NCBI RefSeq assembly: GCF_031884435.1
Contig: NZ_CP134779.1
Span: 5,270,001 to 5,334,000 of the forward strand
Length of the DNA: 64,000 nucleotides
Source of the DNA: Bosea sp. 685
GTDB lineage: Bacteria > Pseudomonadota > Alphaproteobacteria > Rhizobiales > Beijerinckiaceae
Direction of reading: 5' to 3'
Of this stretch, positions 24,204 through 32,432 are shown in pieces (positions within the stretch are counted from its first letter, which is position 1; the number at the start of each line of letters is the position of its first letter). The notes beneath the pieces are model-generated. The model had not been told where the DNA came from. It was given only the letters and a program-made list of their open reading frames with translations, and made no database searches. A program made the translations under genes and the position numbers.

Positions 24204-24357
24204 GGTTCTTGTCCTCCCCATAGTCCCTAGCAACCTCCGGAGCGATCGCACCCAGGCCGCATTCCGCTCCGGTCGCGACCAGGACGTGGTTCGGAGTGAA
24301 AGCTACAGCCTCCGGCGAATGCGCCAAAGAGAGTTCCGCCCTGCTCGGACGAATAGC

Positions 24358-25521
24358 CTATGCGGCGGGCAGGCGCTGACGCGCGATCGCGGCATGAAAG
24401 CGCGCGCCGAAGATCAGGCCCTCATCGTTGAAGTCGTAGGTCGGGTTGTGCAGCGGGGAGGACGCCTCGCCATTGCCGACGAAGGCGAAGCAGCCCGGCA
24501 CATGCTCCAGGAAGCGGGCGAAATCCTCCGAGCCGGTCATCGGCTCGCGCGCCGTCGTCACCGCCGCATTGCCGAAGACCTCACGCGCAGCGGTGAAGGC
24601 CTCCTCGACCAGGGCCTCGTCGTTCAGCAGCGGCACGAATTCGCGCGTATACGTCATCTCGGCTGTGACGTTGTAGGACAGCGCGGTGCCCTGGGCGATG
24701 ATGCCCATCTGCTCTTCGATCCTGGCGCTGATCTCCGGCGCGAAGCTGCGCGCATCGCCAAGGATGCGGGCGAGGCCCGGCAGCGCATTGCGGGTGCCGT
24801 CGGTCAGCAATTCAGTGACGGAGACGACACCAATATCGGTCGGGCTCAGGCGGCGCGAGACGATGGTCTGGAGATTGGTGACGAGCGCGCAGGCGGCGAC
24901 GAGCACCTCATTGCCGATCTGCGGACGTGCCGCATGGCCGCCGACGCCCTTGAGCACGATCTCGAAATTGTCCTCGGCCGACATGATCGGCCCCGCCTTG
25001 GTCTGGAACTGCCCGACGGCAAGCCCGGGCATGTTGTGCAGCCCGAATATCTCCTCGAAGGGATAGCGCTCCAGCAGCCCGTCGGCGAGCATGGCGAGCG
25101 CGCCCCTGCCCCATTCCTCCGCCGGCTGGAAGATGAAGCGCACCGTGCCGTCGAAACCACCCTGCTCCGCCAGCATTTTTGCGGCGCCGAGCAGCATCGC
25201 GGTGTGCCCGTCATGCCCGCAGGCATGCATGACGCCCGGCGTCCGGGAGCGATGGGCATGATCGCCCTGCTCGGTGATGCGCAGCGCGTCCATATCGGCC
25301 CGCAGCGCGATTGCCCGGTTACCCGTCCCGCATGTCAGCGTGCCGACGACGCCGGTACCGCCGACGCCTTCCGCGACCTCGCTCAGGCCGAACTCGCGCA
25401 GCTTGGCCGCGACGAAGGCGGCTGTACGGTTCTCCTCGAAGCCGTGCTCGGGATGGGCGTGGAGATCGCGCCGCCAGGCGGTCATCTCGGCCACCAGCGC
25501 GTCATGATCGAACGTCGTCAT
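24358..25521 (-). CDS. M20-family amidohydrolase (hippurate hydrolase/N-acyl-amino-acid deacylase type)
   Basis: A 387-residue metallo-amidohydrolase. The metal-binding HACGHDGHTAMLLGAA motif and FIFQPAEEWGRGA with the catalytic Glu are complete, and RRDLHAHPEHGFEE begins the peptidase domain. The family removes N-acyl groups from amino acids or opens related amides. Its ATG overlaps the stop of the GST gene (25518-25521). Being the third gene of the dpaL operon, it may deacylate an N-substituted 2,3-diaminopropionate before ammonia-lyase action; this is an inference from context. Cytoplasmic, no signal peptide. Confidence 0.93.
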   Translation of the reverse strand: MTTFDHDALVAEMTAWRRDLHAHPEHGFEENRTAAFVAAKLREFGLSEVAEGVGGTGVVGTLTCGTGNRAIALRADMDALRITEQGDHAHRSRTPGVMHACGHDGHTAMLLGAAKMLAEQGGFDGTVRFIFQPAEEWGRGALAMLADGLLERYPFEEIFGLHNMPGLAVGQFQTKAGPIMSAEDNFEIVLKGVGGHAARPQIGNEVLVAACALVTNLQTIVSRRLSPTDIGVVSVTELLTDGTRNALPGLARILGDARSFAPEISARIEEQMGIIAQGTALSYNVTAEMTYTREFVPLLNDEALVEEAFTAAREVFGNAAVTTAREPMTGSEDFARFLEHVPGCFAFVGNGEASSPLHNPTYDFNDEGLIFGARFHAAIARQRLPAA

Positions 25522-26162
25522 TGCGGTCCTCCATCCTGCGTTTCGCCGTCATAGGGTGTGGCGCGCATCGAGGACCGCTGGCAGAAATCGTCATACCAGG
25601 CGGTGAGCCGCGGCGCGCATTTGCGGAACCCGGGCAGGTCGCGGAATTCGAGCCAGGCCAGCGCCGTTGCCAGTGCGATCTGGCCGATATTAACCCGCGC
25701 CCCGAACTCGACTTGCGTTTCCAGATGCTCATAGGCTTCGAGCAGCTTCATCGCCTGTCCATGTGCCAAGGGCGGATAGCGCAAGGCTTCCGGACGCCGC
25801 ACCGTCTCCCAGCGCAGCGCGATGCCGGCATCGCACAGGCCCTGAGCCAAGGCCTGCAAACGCAGCGCCTCATAGCGCGCCGGCCCCTCGTGCGGGATCA
25901 GCCGGCCTGTGCCGGCGAGCCGGTCGAGATAGTCGCAGATGACGACCGAATCGAAGAGCGCGCCGGCATCCGGCGTCAGCAGCACCGGCACTTTCCCAAG
26001 TGGATTGGCCGCGAAGACGGCGTCGTTGCGGTTGGTCGGGCTGGTCTCGTGGGGGACGACTTCGATGCTGTCGGCGAGCCCGAGCTCATGGGCGCTGACC
26101 AGCACCTTGCGGGCATAGGGGGAATGGCTCTGGTAAAGCAGCGTCAAAGTGCCGGACATCAC
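25518..26162 (-). CDS. Glutathione S-transferase family protein
   Basis: The 214-residue protein has the N-terminal thioredoxin-fold domain with the glutathione-site SHSPYARKVLVSAHELGL, NPLGKVPVLLTPDAGALFDS and the helical C-terminal domain ending in FCQRSSM. It is close to the GstA/YibF-type bacterial GSTs. It overlaps both neighbours by 4 bp (dpaL stop at 26159, M20 start at 25521), so it is part of the same operon. Its role may be conjugation or removal of a reactive or alkyl substituent from the substrate. That is unproved. Confidence 0.92.
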   Translation of the reverse strand: MMSGTLTLLYQSHSPYARKVLVSAHELGLADSIEVVPHETSPTNRNDAVFAANPLGKVPVLLTPDAGALFDSVVICDYLDRLAGTGRLIPHEGPARYEALRLQALAQGLCDAGIALRWETVRRPEALRYPPLAHGQAMKLLEAYEHLETQVEFGARVNIGQIALATALAWLEFRDLPGFRKCAPRLTAWYDDFCQRSSMRATPYDGETQDGGPQ

Positions 26163-27355
26163 GCCGCCCTGCCCGCGACCTCAGCCGGCGTCAGCCCGAC
26201 GAGTTTCGCGTAGCGCTCGGGATCGGTTGCGCCCTCGGTATTGATCACCAGCACGCACGACGCGGTGTCGAGACCAAGCGCCTGCCGGATGGCCGGGTCC
26301 GCCGCCGCGCGCATCAGCCCGGCCAGGCCCGCGCAACCGCTCTCGCCAGCAACGATCGCAGGATCTCCCGCTTTGGGGCGGGCCAGGCGGTTCATTGCCG
26401 TGACAGCATCCGCATCCGCGACCGTCATGAAGCCGTCCGCGACCCGCGACAGCACGCGCCAGGCGATGGGGGACGGCTCGTAGCACTCCAGCATCGCCAT
26501 GACCGTGGACTCGCCATGGGCCACCTTGACCGGCCTGCCCGCCCTGGCGGTCTCGACGATGCAGGCCGCGCGGGCGGGGTCGACCACTGTGAAGACCGGC
26601 CGCGCCTCGCCCAGCACGAGCGCCAGATGCGCGGCCACCGCCGCCGCGATTCCGCCCACACCGGCCTGGACGAAGACATGCGTTGGCCTGGAGGGAAGCT
26701 GCTGCAAGGCCTCGCGCACGAGCGCGGTGTAGCCCTGCATGACAAGGCCGGGGATGCGCTCATAACCGTCCCAGGAGGTGTCGGAGACGACAATCCAGCC
26801 CTTCTCGCCGGCGATGCGGGCGGCCTCGACGACGGAATCGTCATAGGTTCCGGCGACGCGCAGGATCTGCGCGCCGAAGCGGGCGATCGCCGCGATCCGC
26901 TCCTCGCTGACGCCGGCGTGGACGACGATCACCGCCTTCGCCCCGGCGAGCTGCGCACCCTGCGCGACCGAGCGGCCATGATTGCCGTCAGTGGCGCAGG
27001 CGAAGGTCATCTCCGCGGCGACAGCGCGAATCTCGGGCTCCCGGAATGCAGCGTCGCCCAGGCTCCGGCCGAGCCGCATTTCGGCGGCCTCCAGCACCAG
27101 CCTGATAACCGCATAGCCCCCGCCCAGCGCCTTGAAGCTGCCGAGCCCCAGACGATGGCCTTCATCCTTCACATGCAAGGCCGCGATGCCCAACTCGACT
27201 GCCAGCCCCGGCAAAGCATGGAGCGGCGTCACCGCCTGGTCGCTGCGCTCGGCGAGATGGCGCCCGATCGCGTCGGCTCCCGCGCCGCCGAGCGTCTCGG
27301 CATCGACGGGAGCAAGCCCGCTGCGGTAATCGGCATGCTGGTTGAGCAGGAACAT
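26159..27355 (-). CDS. dpaL: Diaminopropionate ammonia-lyase (PLP-dependent)
   Basis: A 398-residue fold-type II PLP enzyme. The PLP lysine is Lys75 in LGLGSFKALGGGYAV, and CATDGNHGRSVAQGAQLAGA is the diagnostic DpaL block with the Asp that lets the family act on both D and L forms. It splits 2,3-diaminopropionate to pyruvate and two ammonia. The ATG at 27355 has GCGAGG upstream and gives the family N-terminus; the frame is open much further upstream but that part overlaps the Lrp gene and is rejected. It is the first gene of the dpaL-GST-M20 operon and is divergent from an Lrp regulator, whose tandem repeats lie in the shared gap. Confidence 0.93.
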   Translation of the reverse strand: MFLLNQHADYRSGLAPVDAETLGGAGADAIGRHLAERSDQAVTPLHALPGLAVELGIAALHVKDEGHRLGLGSFKALGGGYAVIRLVLEAAEMRLGRSLGDAAFREPEIRAVAAEMTFACATDGNHGRSVAQGAQLAGAKAVIVVHAGVSEERIAAIARFGAQILRVAGTYDDSVVEAARIAGEKGWIVVSDTSWDGYERIPGLVMQGYTALVREALQQLPSRPTHVFVQAGVGGIAAAVAAHLALVLGEARPVFTVVDPARAACIVETARAGRPVKVAHGESTVMAMLECYEPSPIAWRVLSRVADGFMTVADADAVTAMNRLARPKAGDPAIVAGESGCAGLAGLMRAAADPAIRQALGLDTASCVLVINTEGATDPERYAKLVGLTPAEVAGRAA

Positions 27356-27433
27356 CGCGACCTCGCTTGAATGCGGTCTCGAAGGAATATTGCAAGCGGC
27401 ACGAAAAAGGCGCTGCAATCCGGGGCGCTCAAT

Positions 27434-27497
27434 GCAAGTTTGTTTCGTGGCAAGTTTGTTTCGTGGCAAGTTTGCTTCGTCGCAAATGTGTTTCGTG
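27434..27497. promoter_or_regulatory. Four 16-bp tandem repeats in the dpaL-lrp intergenic region
   Basis: GCAAGTTTGTTTCGTG is repeated without gaps at 27434-27449 and 27450-27465, then with changes at 27466-27481 (GCAAGTTTGCTTCGTC) and 27482-27497 (GCAAATGTGTTTCGTG). The array lies between the divergent starts at 27355 and 27506. Multiple spaced sites are typical for octameric Lrp-family proteins, so the encoded regulator is the likely ligand. Confidence 0.7.
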
Positions 27498-27505
27498 AGA
27501 TCGCC

Positions 27506-27985
27506 GTGCCCGAGAGTCCGACCCATCCGCTCGATGCCTTCGACCGGGCCATTCTCGCGATCCTGCAACAGGACAACACCACCCCGCAGCGGGTCATAGG
27601 CGAGCGTGTGAACCTGTCGGCGCCGGCCGTGCAGCGCCGGATCCGGCGGATGGAGCAGTCCGGCGTCATCCAGGCCAATGTCGCGATCGTCGATCCCGCC
27701 GCGCTCGGTCATCCCATCACGATCTTCGTCGAGGTCGAGCTCGTCAGCGAAACCGCCGGGGACATCGACGAGGCCAAGCGCCGCTTCCTGGCCGCGCCCG
27801 AGGTGCAGCAATGCTATTATGTGACGGGCGATGTCGACTTCATGCTCGTCGTGCTGGTGCCGAGCATGGCGGCCTATGAGGCGCTGACGCGCCGGCTCTT
27901 CTTCGACAACGCCAATATCCGCAAATTTCGCACCTTCGTCGCCATGGACCGCGTCAAGGCGGGCCTTGCCGTCCCGGTGGCTTAG
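27506..27985 (+). CDS. Lrp/AsnC-family transcriptional regulator
   Basis: A 159-residue protein of standard Lrp length. The N-terminal HTH includes LDAFDRAILAILQQDNTTPQ and IGERVNLSAPAVQRRIRRME, and the C-terminal RAM domain has QQCYYVTGDVDFMLVVLV. The start is GTG at 27506; the ribosome site is weak, and the tandem-repeat array ends eight bases upstream, so DNA binding by the product could block its own translation start region or promoter. Divergence from dpaL points to control of the diaminopropionate operon with an amino acid as effector. The TAG stop is the first triplet of a repeat element. Confidence 0.92.
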   Translation: MPESPTHPLDAFDRAILAILQQDNTTPQRVIGERVNLSAPAVQRRIRRMEQSGVIQANVAIVDPAALGHPITIFVEVELVSETAGDIDEAKRRFLAAPEVQQCYYVTGDVDFMLVVLVPSMAAYEALTRRLFFDNANIRKFRTFVAMDRVKAGLAVPVA

Positions 27986-28145
27986 AGCCCGTCTGGAAAC
28001 ATGAGCCCTCATCCTGAGGAGCCGCGCAGCGGCGTCTCGAAGGATGCTCCAGATGGTTCGGGAGCCTCCTGGAGCATCCTTCGAGACGCGCTCCTGCGGA
28101 GCGCTCCTCAGGATGAGGGCTCGCGGAGTTTCCAGACGAGCCCTT
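27984..28145. repeat. Long imperfect inverted repeat between lrp and the GIY-YIG gene
   Basis: Arms beginning GAGCCCGTCTGGAAAC and GCCCTCATCCTGAGGAGC on the left are mirrored by GCTCCTCAGGATGAGGGC and GTTTCCAGACGAGCCC on the right, with CTCGAAGGATGCTCCA-type inner arms. The structure spans the convergent gap, supplies the lrp stop codon and may terminate transcription from both sides. A partial copy lies near 35615-35735. Confidence 0.8.
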
Positions 28146-28476
28146 ACAGCCGCCCCGCCTTGTGCCGCTCGCACCAATGCGCGGCCCGCTCCTTGAGCCG
28201 CGCGCTCCGGATATAGGGATCGTCCTCCTCCAGCCGCTCGAGCGGCTCAAAAGAGAACGCCTCGGCTCCGTGCTCGGCCCAGCATTGCTGCAAGGCTTTG
28301 TTCGGGTGGTTCCCGAAGCGCAGCGTGAACCAGATCCGGTTCTGGATGGTGCTCAGCTCGGCGCATGCGCCGATCCAAGCCTCTCCCGACACGGCACAGC
28401 GGATCAGATAGACGCCGCTGATGAGCTTGCGTTCCTTGTAAGCGGAAATGGCCGCTTTCCTGTCCTCGGCACGCAT
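28144..28476 (-). CDS. GIY-YIG nuclease-family protein
   Basis: A 110-residue protein with a GIY-YIG-like fold: SGVYLIRCAVSGEAWIGA holds the two motif strands in degenerate form (GVY and WIG). The C-terminal half with LEEDDPYIRSARLKERAAHW is typical of a small stand-alone group common in Rhizobiales. The ATG at 28476 has AAGGAG six bases upstream; an upstream TTG at 28497 is less likely. It is divergent from the DUF2239 gene, and both flank a 24-bp palindrome. Nuclease activity is not certain because the motifs are weak. Confidence 0.8.
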   Translation of the reverse strand: MRAEDRKAAISAYKERKLISGVYLIRCAVSGEAWIGACAELSTIQNRIWFTLRFGNHPNKALQQCWAEHGAEAFSFEPLERLEEDDPYIRSARLKERAAHWCERHKAGRL

Positions 28477-28507
28477 GCCGCTCTCCTTCTCTGCCAAAGA
28501 CTCGCGC

Positions 28508-28531
28508 TCAATATCACCCGGGTGATATTGA
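28508..28531. promoter_or_regulatory. 24-bp perfect palindrome, shared operator of GIY-YIG and DUF2239 genes
   Basis: The half-site TCAATATCACCC (28508-28519) is followed directly by its exact reverse complement (28520-28531). It overlaps the -35 box of the rightward promoter. A degenerate half-site TTTTTACCCGG follows at 28541-28551. A perfect dyad of this length in a short divergent gap strongly suggests a dimeric repressor site. Confidence 0.75.
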
Positions 28532-28558
28532 CATAGGATATTTTTACCCGGATATAAA
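28528..28558 (+). promoter_or_regulatory. Promoter of the DUF2239 gene
   Basis: TTGACA at 28528-28533 is a perfect -35 box. GATATA (28551-28556) follows after 17 bp, and TATAAA (28553-28558) after 19 bp. The gene start lies at 28582, so the leader is short. The -35 box overlaps the palindrome. Confidence 0.65.
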
Positions 28559-28581
28559 GCGAGAAAACGCGAGGCCCCGCC

Positions 28582-29217
28582 ATGTCCGACCCATCCGCCC
28601 CATCATGCACCGCCTTCGAAGGGCCCCGACGGCTGGCCTCGGGCGCCCTCGCGGAGGTCGCCCTTGCGGTGAAGGCGGCGGCCGATGGCGGCTCGCTCCA
28701 GCCCCTGCTCGTCTTCGACGACGCCTCGGGACACGTGATCGATTTCGATCTCCGCGGCACCGAGGCCGATGTGATCGCGCGCTTGCCCGCACTCGCCGCG
28801 CAACTGGCCCCACCACCGGCCCAGCCACGGCAGACGGAGGAGGAGACGGCAGCCGGACCGCGCGGCAAGGGCCGCCCGAAGCTCGGCGTGATCGCTCGCG
28901 AGGTGACCTTGCTGCCCCGGCATTGGGACTGGCTCGCCGTGCAGCAAGGTGGCGCTTCAGCGACCTTGCGACGTCTGGTCGAGCAGGCCCGGCGCGCCGG
29001 CGGCGTGAGCCAACAGCGGCGGATGGCACGGGAAACGGCCTATCGCTTCATCTCGGCGATGGCGGGCAACCTCGCCGGCTTCGAGGAGGCGACGCGCGCC
29101 TTGTTTGCCGACGACCGGCCCCGCATGGAAGCGCATATGGCGACCTGGCCGCAGGACATTCGCAACCACACGCTGCGCCTGGCCTGGGGCGATCACGTCC
29201 CGCCGACTGAGGCGTGA
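28582..29217 (+). CDS. DUF2239 family protein, possible ribbon-helix-helix DNA-binding protein
   Basis: The 211-residue product matches the DUF2239 family. Residues 1-75 form an alpha/beta N-terminal part (PLLVFDDASGHVIDFDLRGT). After a Pro/Glu linker, residues 97-138 read KGRPKLGVIAREVTLLPRHW followed by DWLAVQQGGASATLRRLVEQ, a strand-helix-helix order with the basic, MetJ/Arc-like look of a DNA-binding domain. The C-terminal part (ETAYRFISAMAGNLAGFEEA) is helical. I infer that it could bind the 24-bp palindrome at its own promoter. No function has been assigned to the family. The start is preceded by GAGGCCCC, a weak site. Confidence 0.85.
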   Translation: MSDPSAPSCTAFEGPRRLASGALAEVALAVKAAADGGSLQPLLVFDDASGHVIDFDLRGTEADVIARLPALAAQLAPPPAQPRQTEEETAAGPRGKGRPKLGVIAREVTLLPRHWDWLAVQQGGASATLRRLVEQARRAGGVSQQRRMARETAYRFISAMAGNLAGFEEATRALFADDRPRMEAHMATWPQDIRNHTLRLAWGDHVPPTEA

Positions 29218-29235
29218 GGAGAGGAGCGCCAGGCC

Positions 29236-30141
29236 ATGCCCTATGTCGAAACGAACCGGGTCACGATCGCCTATGAAAGCTTCGGCCCTGTCGATGGCGA
29301 GGTGATCCTGCTGATAGCGGGCCTGGGCACGCAGATGCTGCGATGGAGCCCGGAGTTTTGCGACAGGCTGACAGTGCAGGGCTTTCGCGTGATACGGTTC
29401 GACAATCGCGATGCCGGCCTGTCGATGCATCTGTACGACCAGCCCGCCCCGGATTTCGCCGCCCTGTCGGCGGCTGCCGCCGGCGGGCGGCCGTTCGCGG
29501 TTCCCTACACGCTCGATGACATGGCGAGCGATGCGCTCGGCCTGCTCGACGCGCTGGGAATAGAGCAGGCCCATCTGGTTGGCCGCTCGATGGGCGGGAT
29601 GATCGCGCAGATCGTTGCGAGCACTTATCCGCATCGCACCCTGTCACTCGCCGCGATCATGTCCAGCACCGGCAATCCGGAGCTTCCCAAGGCAGGGGCG
29701 GAGGTCATGGCGATGCTGATGCGACCAGCACCGGCTCCTTCAGTGGACCTCGAGGGATATCTCGCCCACAGCCTCGCCTTCGCGCGTCGCATCGCCGGTC
29801 CGGGCTATCGCTTCGACGAGACGGCCCAGCGCGCGCTCATCATGAGCGAGCTGGAACGGTCCTATGATCCAGCCGGCACGAGCCGCCAGATCGCCGCCAT
29901 CGCCGCGACCGGCGATTTGCGCCCGCGCCTGAGCCACGTCACCGCGCCGGCCCTGGCGGTGCATGGCGCGGATGATCCCCTGGTCCCAAAGGCAGCCGGC
30001 GCGGACATCGCGGCCTCGATCGCCGGCGCCCGCCTCATGATCATCGACGGCATGGGCCACGACCTGCCCGCGCCGCTTTACAACAGGGTGGTTCGGGCGA
30101 TCGTCGAAAACGCGCGCAGCGCTCGGTTTCAGAAAGCTTGA
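29236..30141 (+). CDS. Alpha/beta hydrolase
   Basis: A 301-residue alpha/beta-hydrolase-fold protein. The nucleophile is Ser118 in the GRSMGG elbow, the acid is probably the Asp in HGADDPLVP, and the base is the His in DGMGHDLP. The oxyanion region is LLIAGLGTQMLRW. GAGGAGAG lies upstream of the ATG, and the gene starts 18 bp after the DUF2239 stop, so they are probably cotranscribed. The family covers esterases, lactonases and C-C hydrolases, and the sequence does not separate these. No signal peptide. Confidence 0.92.
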   Translation: MPYVETNRVTIAYESFGPVDGEVILLIAGLGTQMLRWSPEFCDRLTVQGFRVIRFDNRDAGLSMHLYDQPAPDFAALSAAAAGGRPFAVPYTLDDMASDALGLLDALGIEQAHLVGRSMGGMIAQIVASTYPHRTLSLAAIMSSTGNPELPKAGAEVMAMLMRPAPAPSVDLEGYLAHSLAFARRIAGPGYRFDETAQRALIMSELERSYDPAGTSRQIAAIAATGDLRPRLSHVTAPALAVHGADDPLVPKAAGADIAASIAGARLMIIDGMGHDLPAPLYNRVVRAIVENARSARFQKA

Positions 30142-30321
30142 AGAACAGCCGGCTGGAATGCCGGCGATCGCCAAGTCCGAAGCGCTCCCGCCTGTGTTGT
30201 GAAGCGGACACATTGCGCAACAAGCGGTACTGCAGACGTTTCACCCTCTATGCGCGTGTTCGGCCGGTCGATAAGCCCGCCCCTGAGGCTCGCCGGAGGC
30301 GGGTATGGGGAGATACCGCTT

Positions 30322-30972
30322 ATGCCGACACGTCGCCTTTTTGCCTTGGCGCTGACGGCAGCCCTCGCCGGCTGCGTGACGAGCACACCTCCGCTCTCGG
30401 TCGACGAAATCAAGACGTGGAAGGTGGTTTCGGTCGAGGGCATCGTCGCACCCGTGGCGCGTTCCGGCTGGATGTCGGCTGCACACGACTTCAGGAAGCT
30501 CAAAGGGCTCGAGATCATCGTCAAGCCGAGCGAGGAGCGCGGCCTCCCCCAGCAGATCATCGAGCCCGCCCTGCCGCTCGAAGAATACCGCGCCTACATC
30601 GCCAGCCAGTTCTCCCAGCGGGTGAAGACCTCGTTCATTGGGCCGCTGCAAGGCGGGCTCCACGGAACCCGGCCCGTGCGCATCGTCGTCTCGATGCACG
30701 ACGCTCTGATCCTCGACGGCAATGCGCGTTTCGGGGCGACGCTGCTATCGGGACAGTCCGGCGACGAGAACACGCTGACCGCAAGCATCGACGTGGTCGA
30801 CGCACGAACCGGCAAGACGCTGCTGACCTTTCCCCAAAGCGTCACGAAAGGGACGGGTGGCGCCCTGGGCCTCGCTTTGGGCGGCGGGCCGATCATCGAA
30901 AGCGACCCCATGATCCGCATGCTGAACAGCCTCCGTGAGCGCTTCACCGCGTGGCTGCTCAAGCGAGCCTAG
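30322..30972 (+). CDS. Putative lipoprotein of unknown function
   Basis: The 216-residue protein has a lipoprotein signal: MPTRRLFALALTAALAGC with the lipobox LAGC at residue 18, so it should be lipid-anchored at the outer or inner membrane. The mature part has an alpha/beta pattern (KGLEIIVKPSEERG, RPVRIVVSMHDALI, SIDVVDARTGKTLLTFP) that recalls periplasmic lipoproteins in which a beta-sheet presents a short conserved DARTGK turn. The ATG at 30322 has GGGGAG ten bases upstream. It is not obviously linked to its neighbours. Confidence 0.8.
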   Translation: MPTRRLFALALTAALAGCVTSTPPLSVDEIKTWKVVSVEGIVAPVARSGWMSAAHDFRKLKGLEIIVKPSEERGLPQQIIEPALPLEEYRAYIASQFSQRVKTSFIGPLQGGLHGTRPVRIVVSMHDALILDGNARFGATLLSGQSGDENTLTASIDVVDARTGKTLLTFPQSVTKGTGGALGLALGGGPIIESDPMIRMLNSLRERFTAWLLKRA

Positions 30973-31075
30973 AGGTTGTATGGACCGTGAGAACCAGCAC
31001 ATCCCAGCCCCTTCGAAGCCTCGCATCTCTTGCGGAAAGAGCGCCGCGTTCTTTCACGCGCCGTCTCGATGAGGC

Positions 31076-31360
31076 CTAGAGGCTGTTAGCGACTCCGGGG
31101 ATGATTTGATGAGGTCAAAACGGCGGAGATGGGAGGAGCATTGCGCAGGCGATACCATCGGTATCGGCAAGCGATGCGACGCTGCAGCTCCGCCGTTTTC
31201 ACCTCACCTGCAGGGCGCGGTGATTTTGCGCGACTGCGGCGTCGTTCTTCGTAGCAAACCGGAAGGTTTGCGTCCTCGAACTCTTTGCGTCCTCGTACTC
31301 CTGGCATTCGCGCAAAATCGCCAGCGTCAAATCACCCCCAGAGTCGCTAACAGCCTCTAG
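31076..31360. mobile_element. MITE-like element with 34-bp terminal inverted repeats
   Basis: The ends CTAGAGGCTGTTAGCGACTC (31076-31095) and its reverse complement (31341-31360) extend inward to 34 bp with two mismatches. A second pair of 18-bp arms, GAGGTCAAAACGGCGGAG (31111-31128) and 31188-31205, sits inside with one mismatch, and CGATACC/GGTATCG forms a small inner dyad. No transposase gene is present in these 285 bp. CTAG at both tips may be the target duplication. Confidence 0.75.
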
Positions 31361-31526
31361 CGATGGACCCCGGTGAAACTTGGGTCTAGGGTGCCTCCAG
31401 TCGGGGGACGAAGCGGCCTGGCCTTTCCAATATCGCGAGGATTTTGCAAGGGAGCGCCTTTCGGCAAGCGGCCTCCTTCTTCGCGCCAGACCACCGCCGC
31501 GTATTGCGTAAGCCCAGGCGGATCTC

Positions 31527-32432
31527 ATGACCCAGCAGAGCCGCAGCGACACGATCGAAGCCGCCCGAAAGGCCGCGAGCCTGCGCTCTTCGGAGCCGGG
31601 CGCCTCGAAGCTGTCGCCGGACGGCCACGGCCTGGTCGTCGGCATCGGCGCATCGGCCGGCGGACTCAATGCGTTCAAGGCCTTCCTGACGAGCATGCCG
31701 GCTGAAAGCGGCATGACCTTCGTACTGATCCAGCATCTGGCGCCCGACCATAAGAGCGTGCTGACCGACCTGCTGGGGCGAACGACTGGCATGCCCGTGC
31801 TGGAAGCCGAAGACGGCGTGATCGCGGCGGCAAACACGGTCTATGTCATTCCGCCGAACGCGACCCTGATCCTTCGGGACCGTCGCTTGCGGGTCTCCAA
31901 ACCCGCACCGCCACGCGCCTTGCGCCGGCCGATCGATACGTTCTTCACCTCGCTTGCCGAGGACCAGGGCGAAAATGCCGTCTGCATCGTGCTCTCAGGC
32001 ACCGGCAGTGACGGCGCGCTCGGCCTGTCGGCGGTCAAGGAAAATGGCGGCCTCACTCTGGCTCAGGCGGAGTCCGACCACATTGCGATGAGCGGCATGC
32101 CGCAAAGCGCCACGGCGACCGGCTTCGTCGATGAGGTGATGCCGGTCGAGCAGATGCCGGCGCGGCTGCTCGACCATCAACGCCACTCTCTCTGGTCGCG
32201 CCGCGCAAGGACGGTGATGGCACGCGGCGCGACGCGGCCGGACATCTGGTCACGATCAGCGCCTTGCTGCGCGCCCAGATCGGCCATGACTTCGTCCATT
32301 ACAAGGAAAAGACCCTGGTCCGCCGCGTCCAGCGCCGCATGCAGGTGCTGCAGATCGATGAGGTCCCGGCCTATATCGCCCGCCTGCACGACGATCCGGC
32401 CCAGATCGATCTGCTCTTCCGCGAACTCCTGA
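31527..32432 (+). pseudogene. CheB methylesterase part of a frameshifted CheB-CheR-PAS-HWE kinase
   Basis: The first ~221 codons encode a CheB methylesterase domain with the catalytic triad Ser43 (GIGASAGG), His70 (LIQHLAPDH) and Asp162 (SGTGSDGALGL). After the (CT)4 tract at 32186-32193 the frame turns into low-complexity Arg/Ser-rich sequence, while the -1 frame continues as RKDGDGTRRDAAGHLVTISA directly into the CheR domain encoded downstream. In related proteins CheB and CheR are one chain. The break is therefore a real indel, a sequencing error or a site of phase switching. There is no receiver domain before the CheB part. Confidence 0.85.

Noticed and set aside
27434..27497. Tandem repeats as a CRISPR array
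   Set aside because: Units are contiguous with no spacers and no cas genes are nearby.
27356..28177. Upstream extension of dpaL to a 672-codon frame
   Set aside because: The extension is antisense to the Lrp gene and a repeat and has no conserved motif; dpaL has a good start at 27355.
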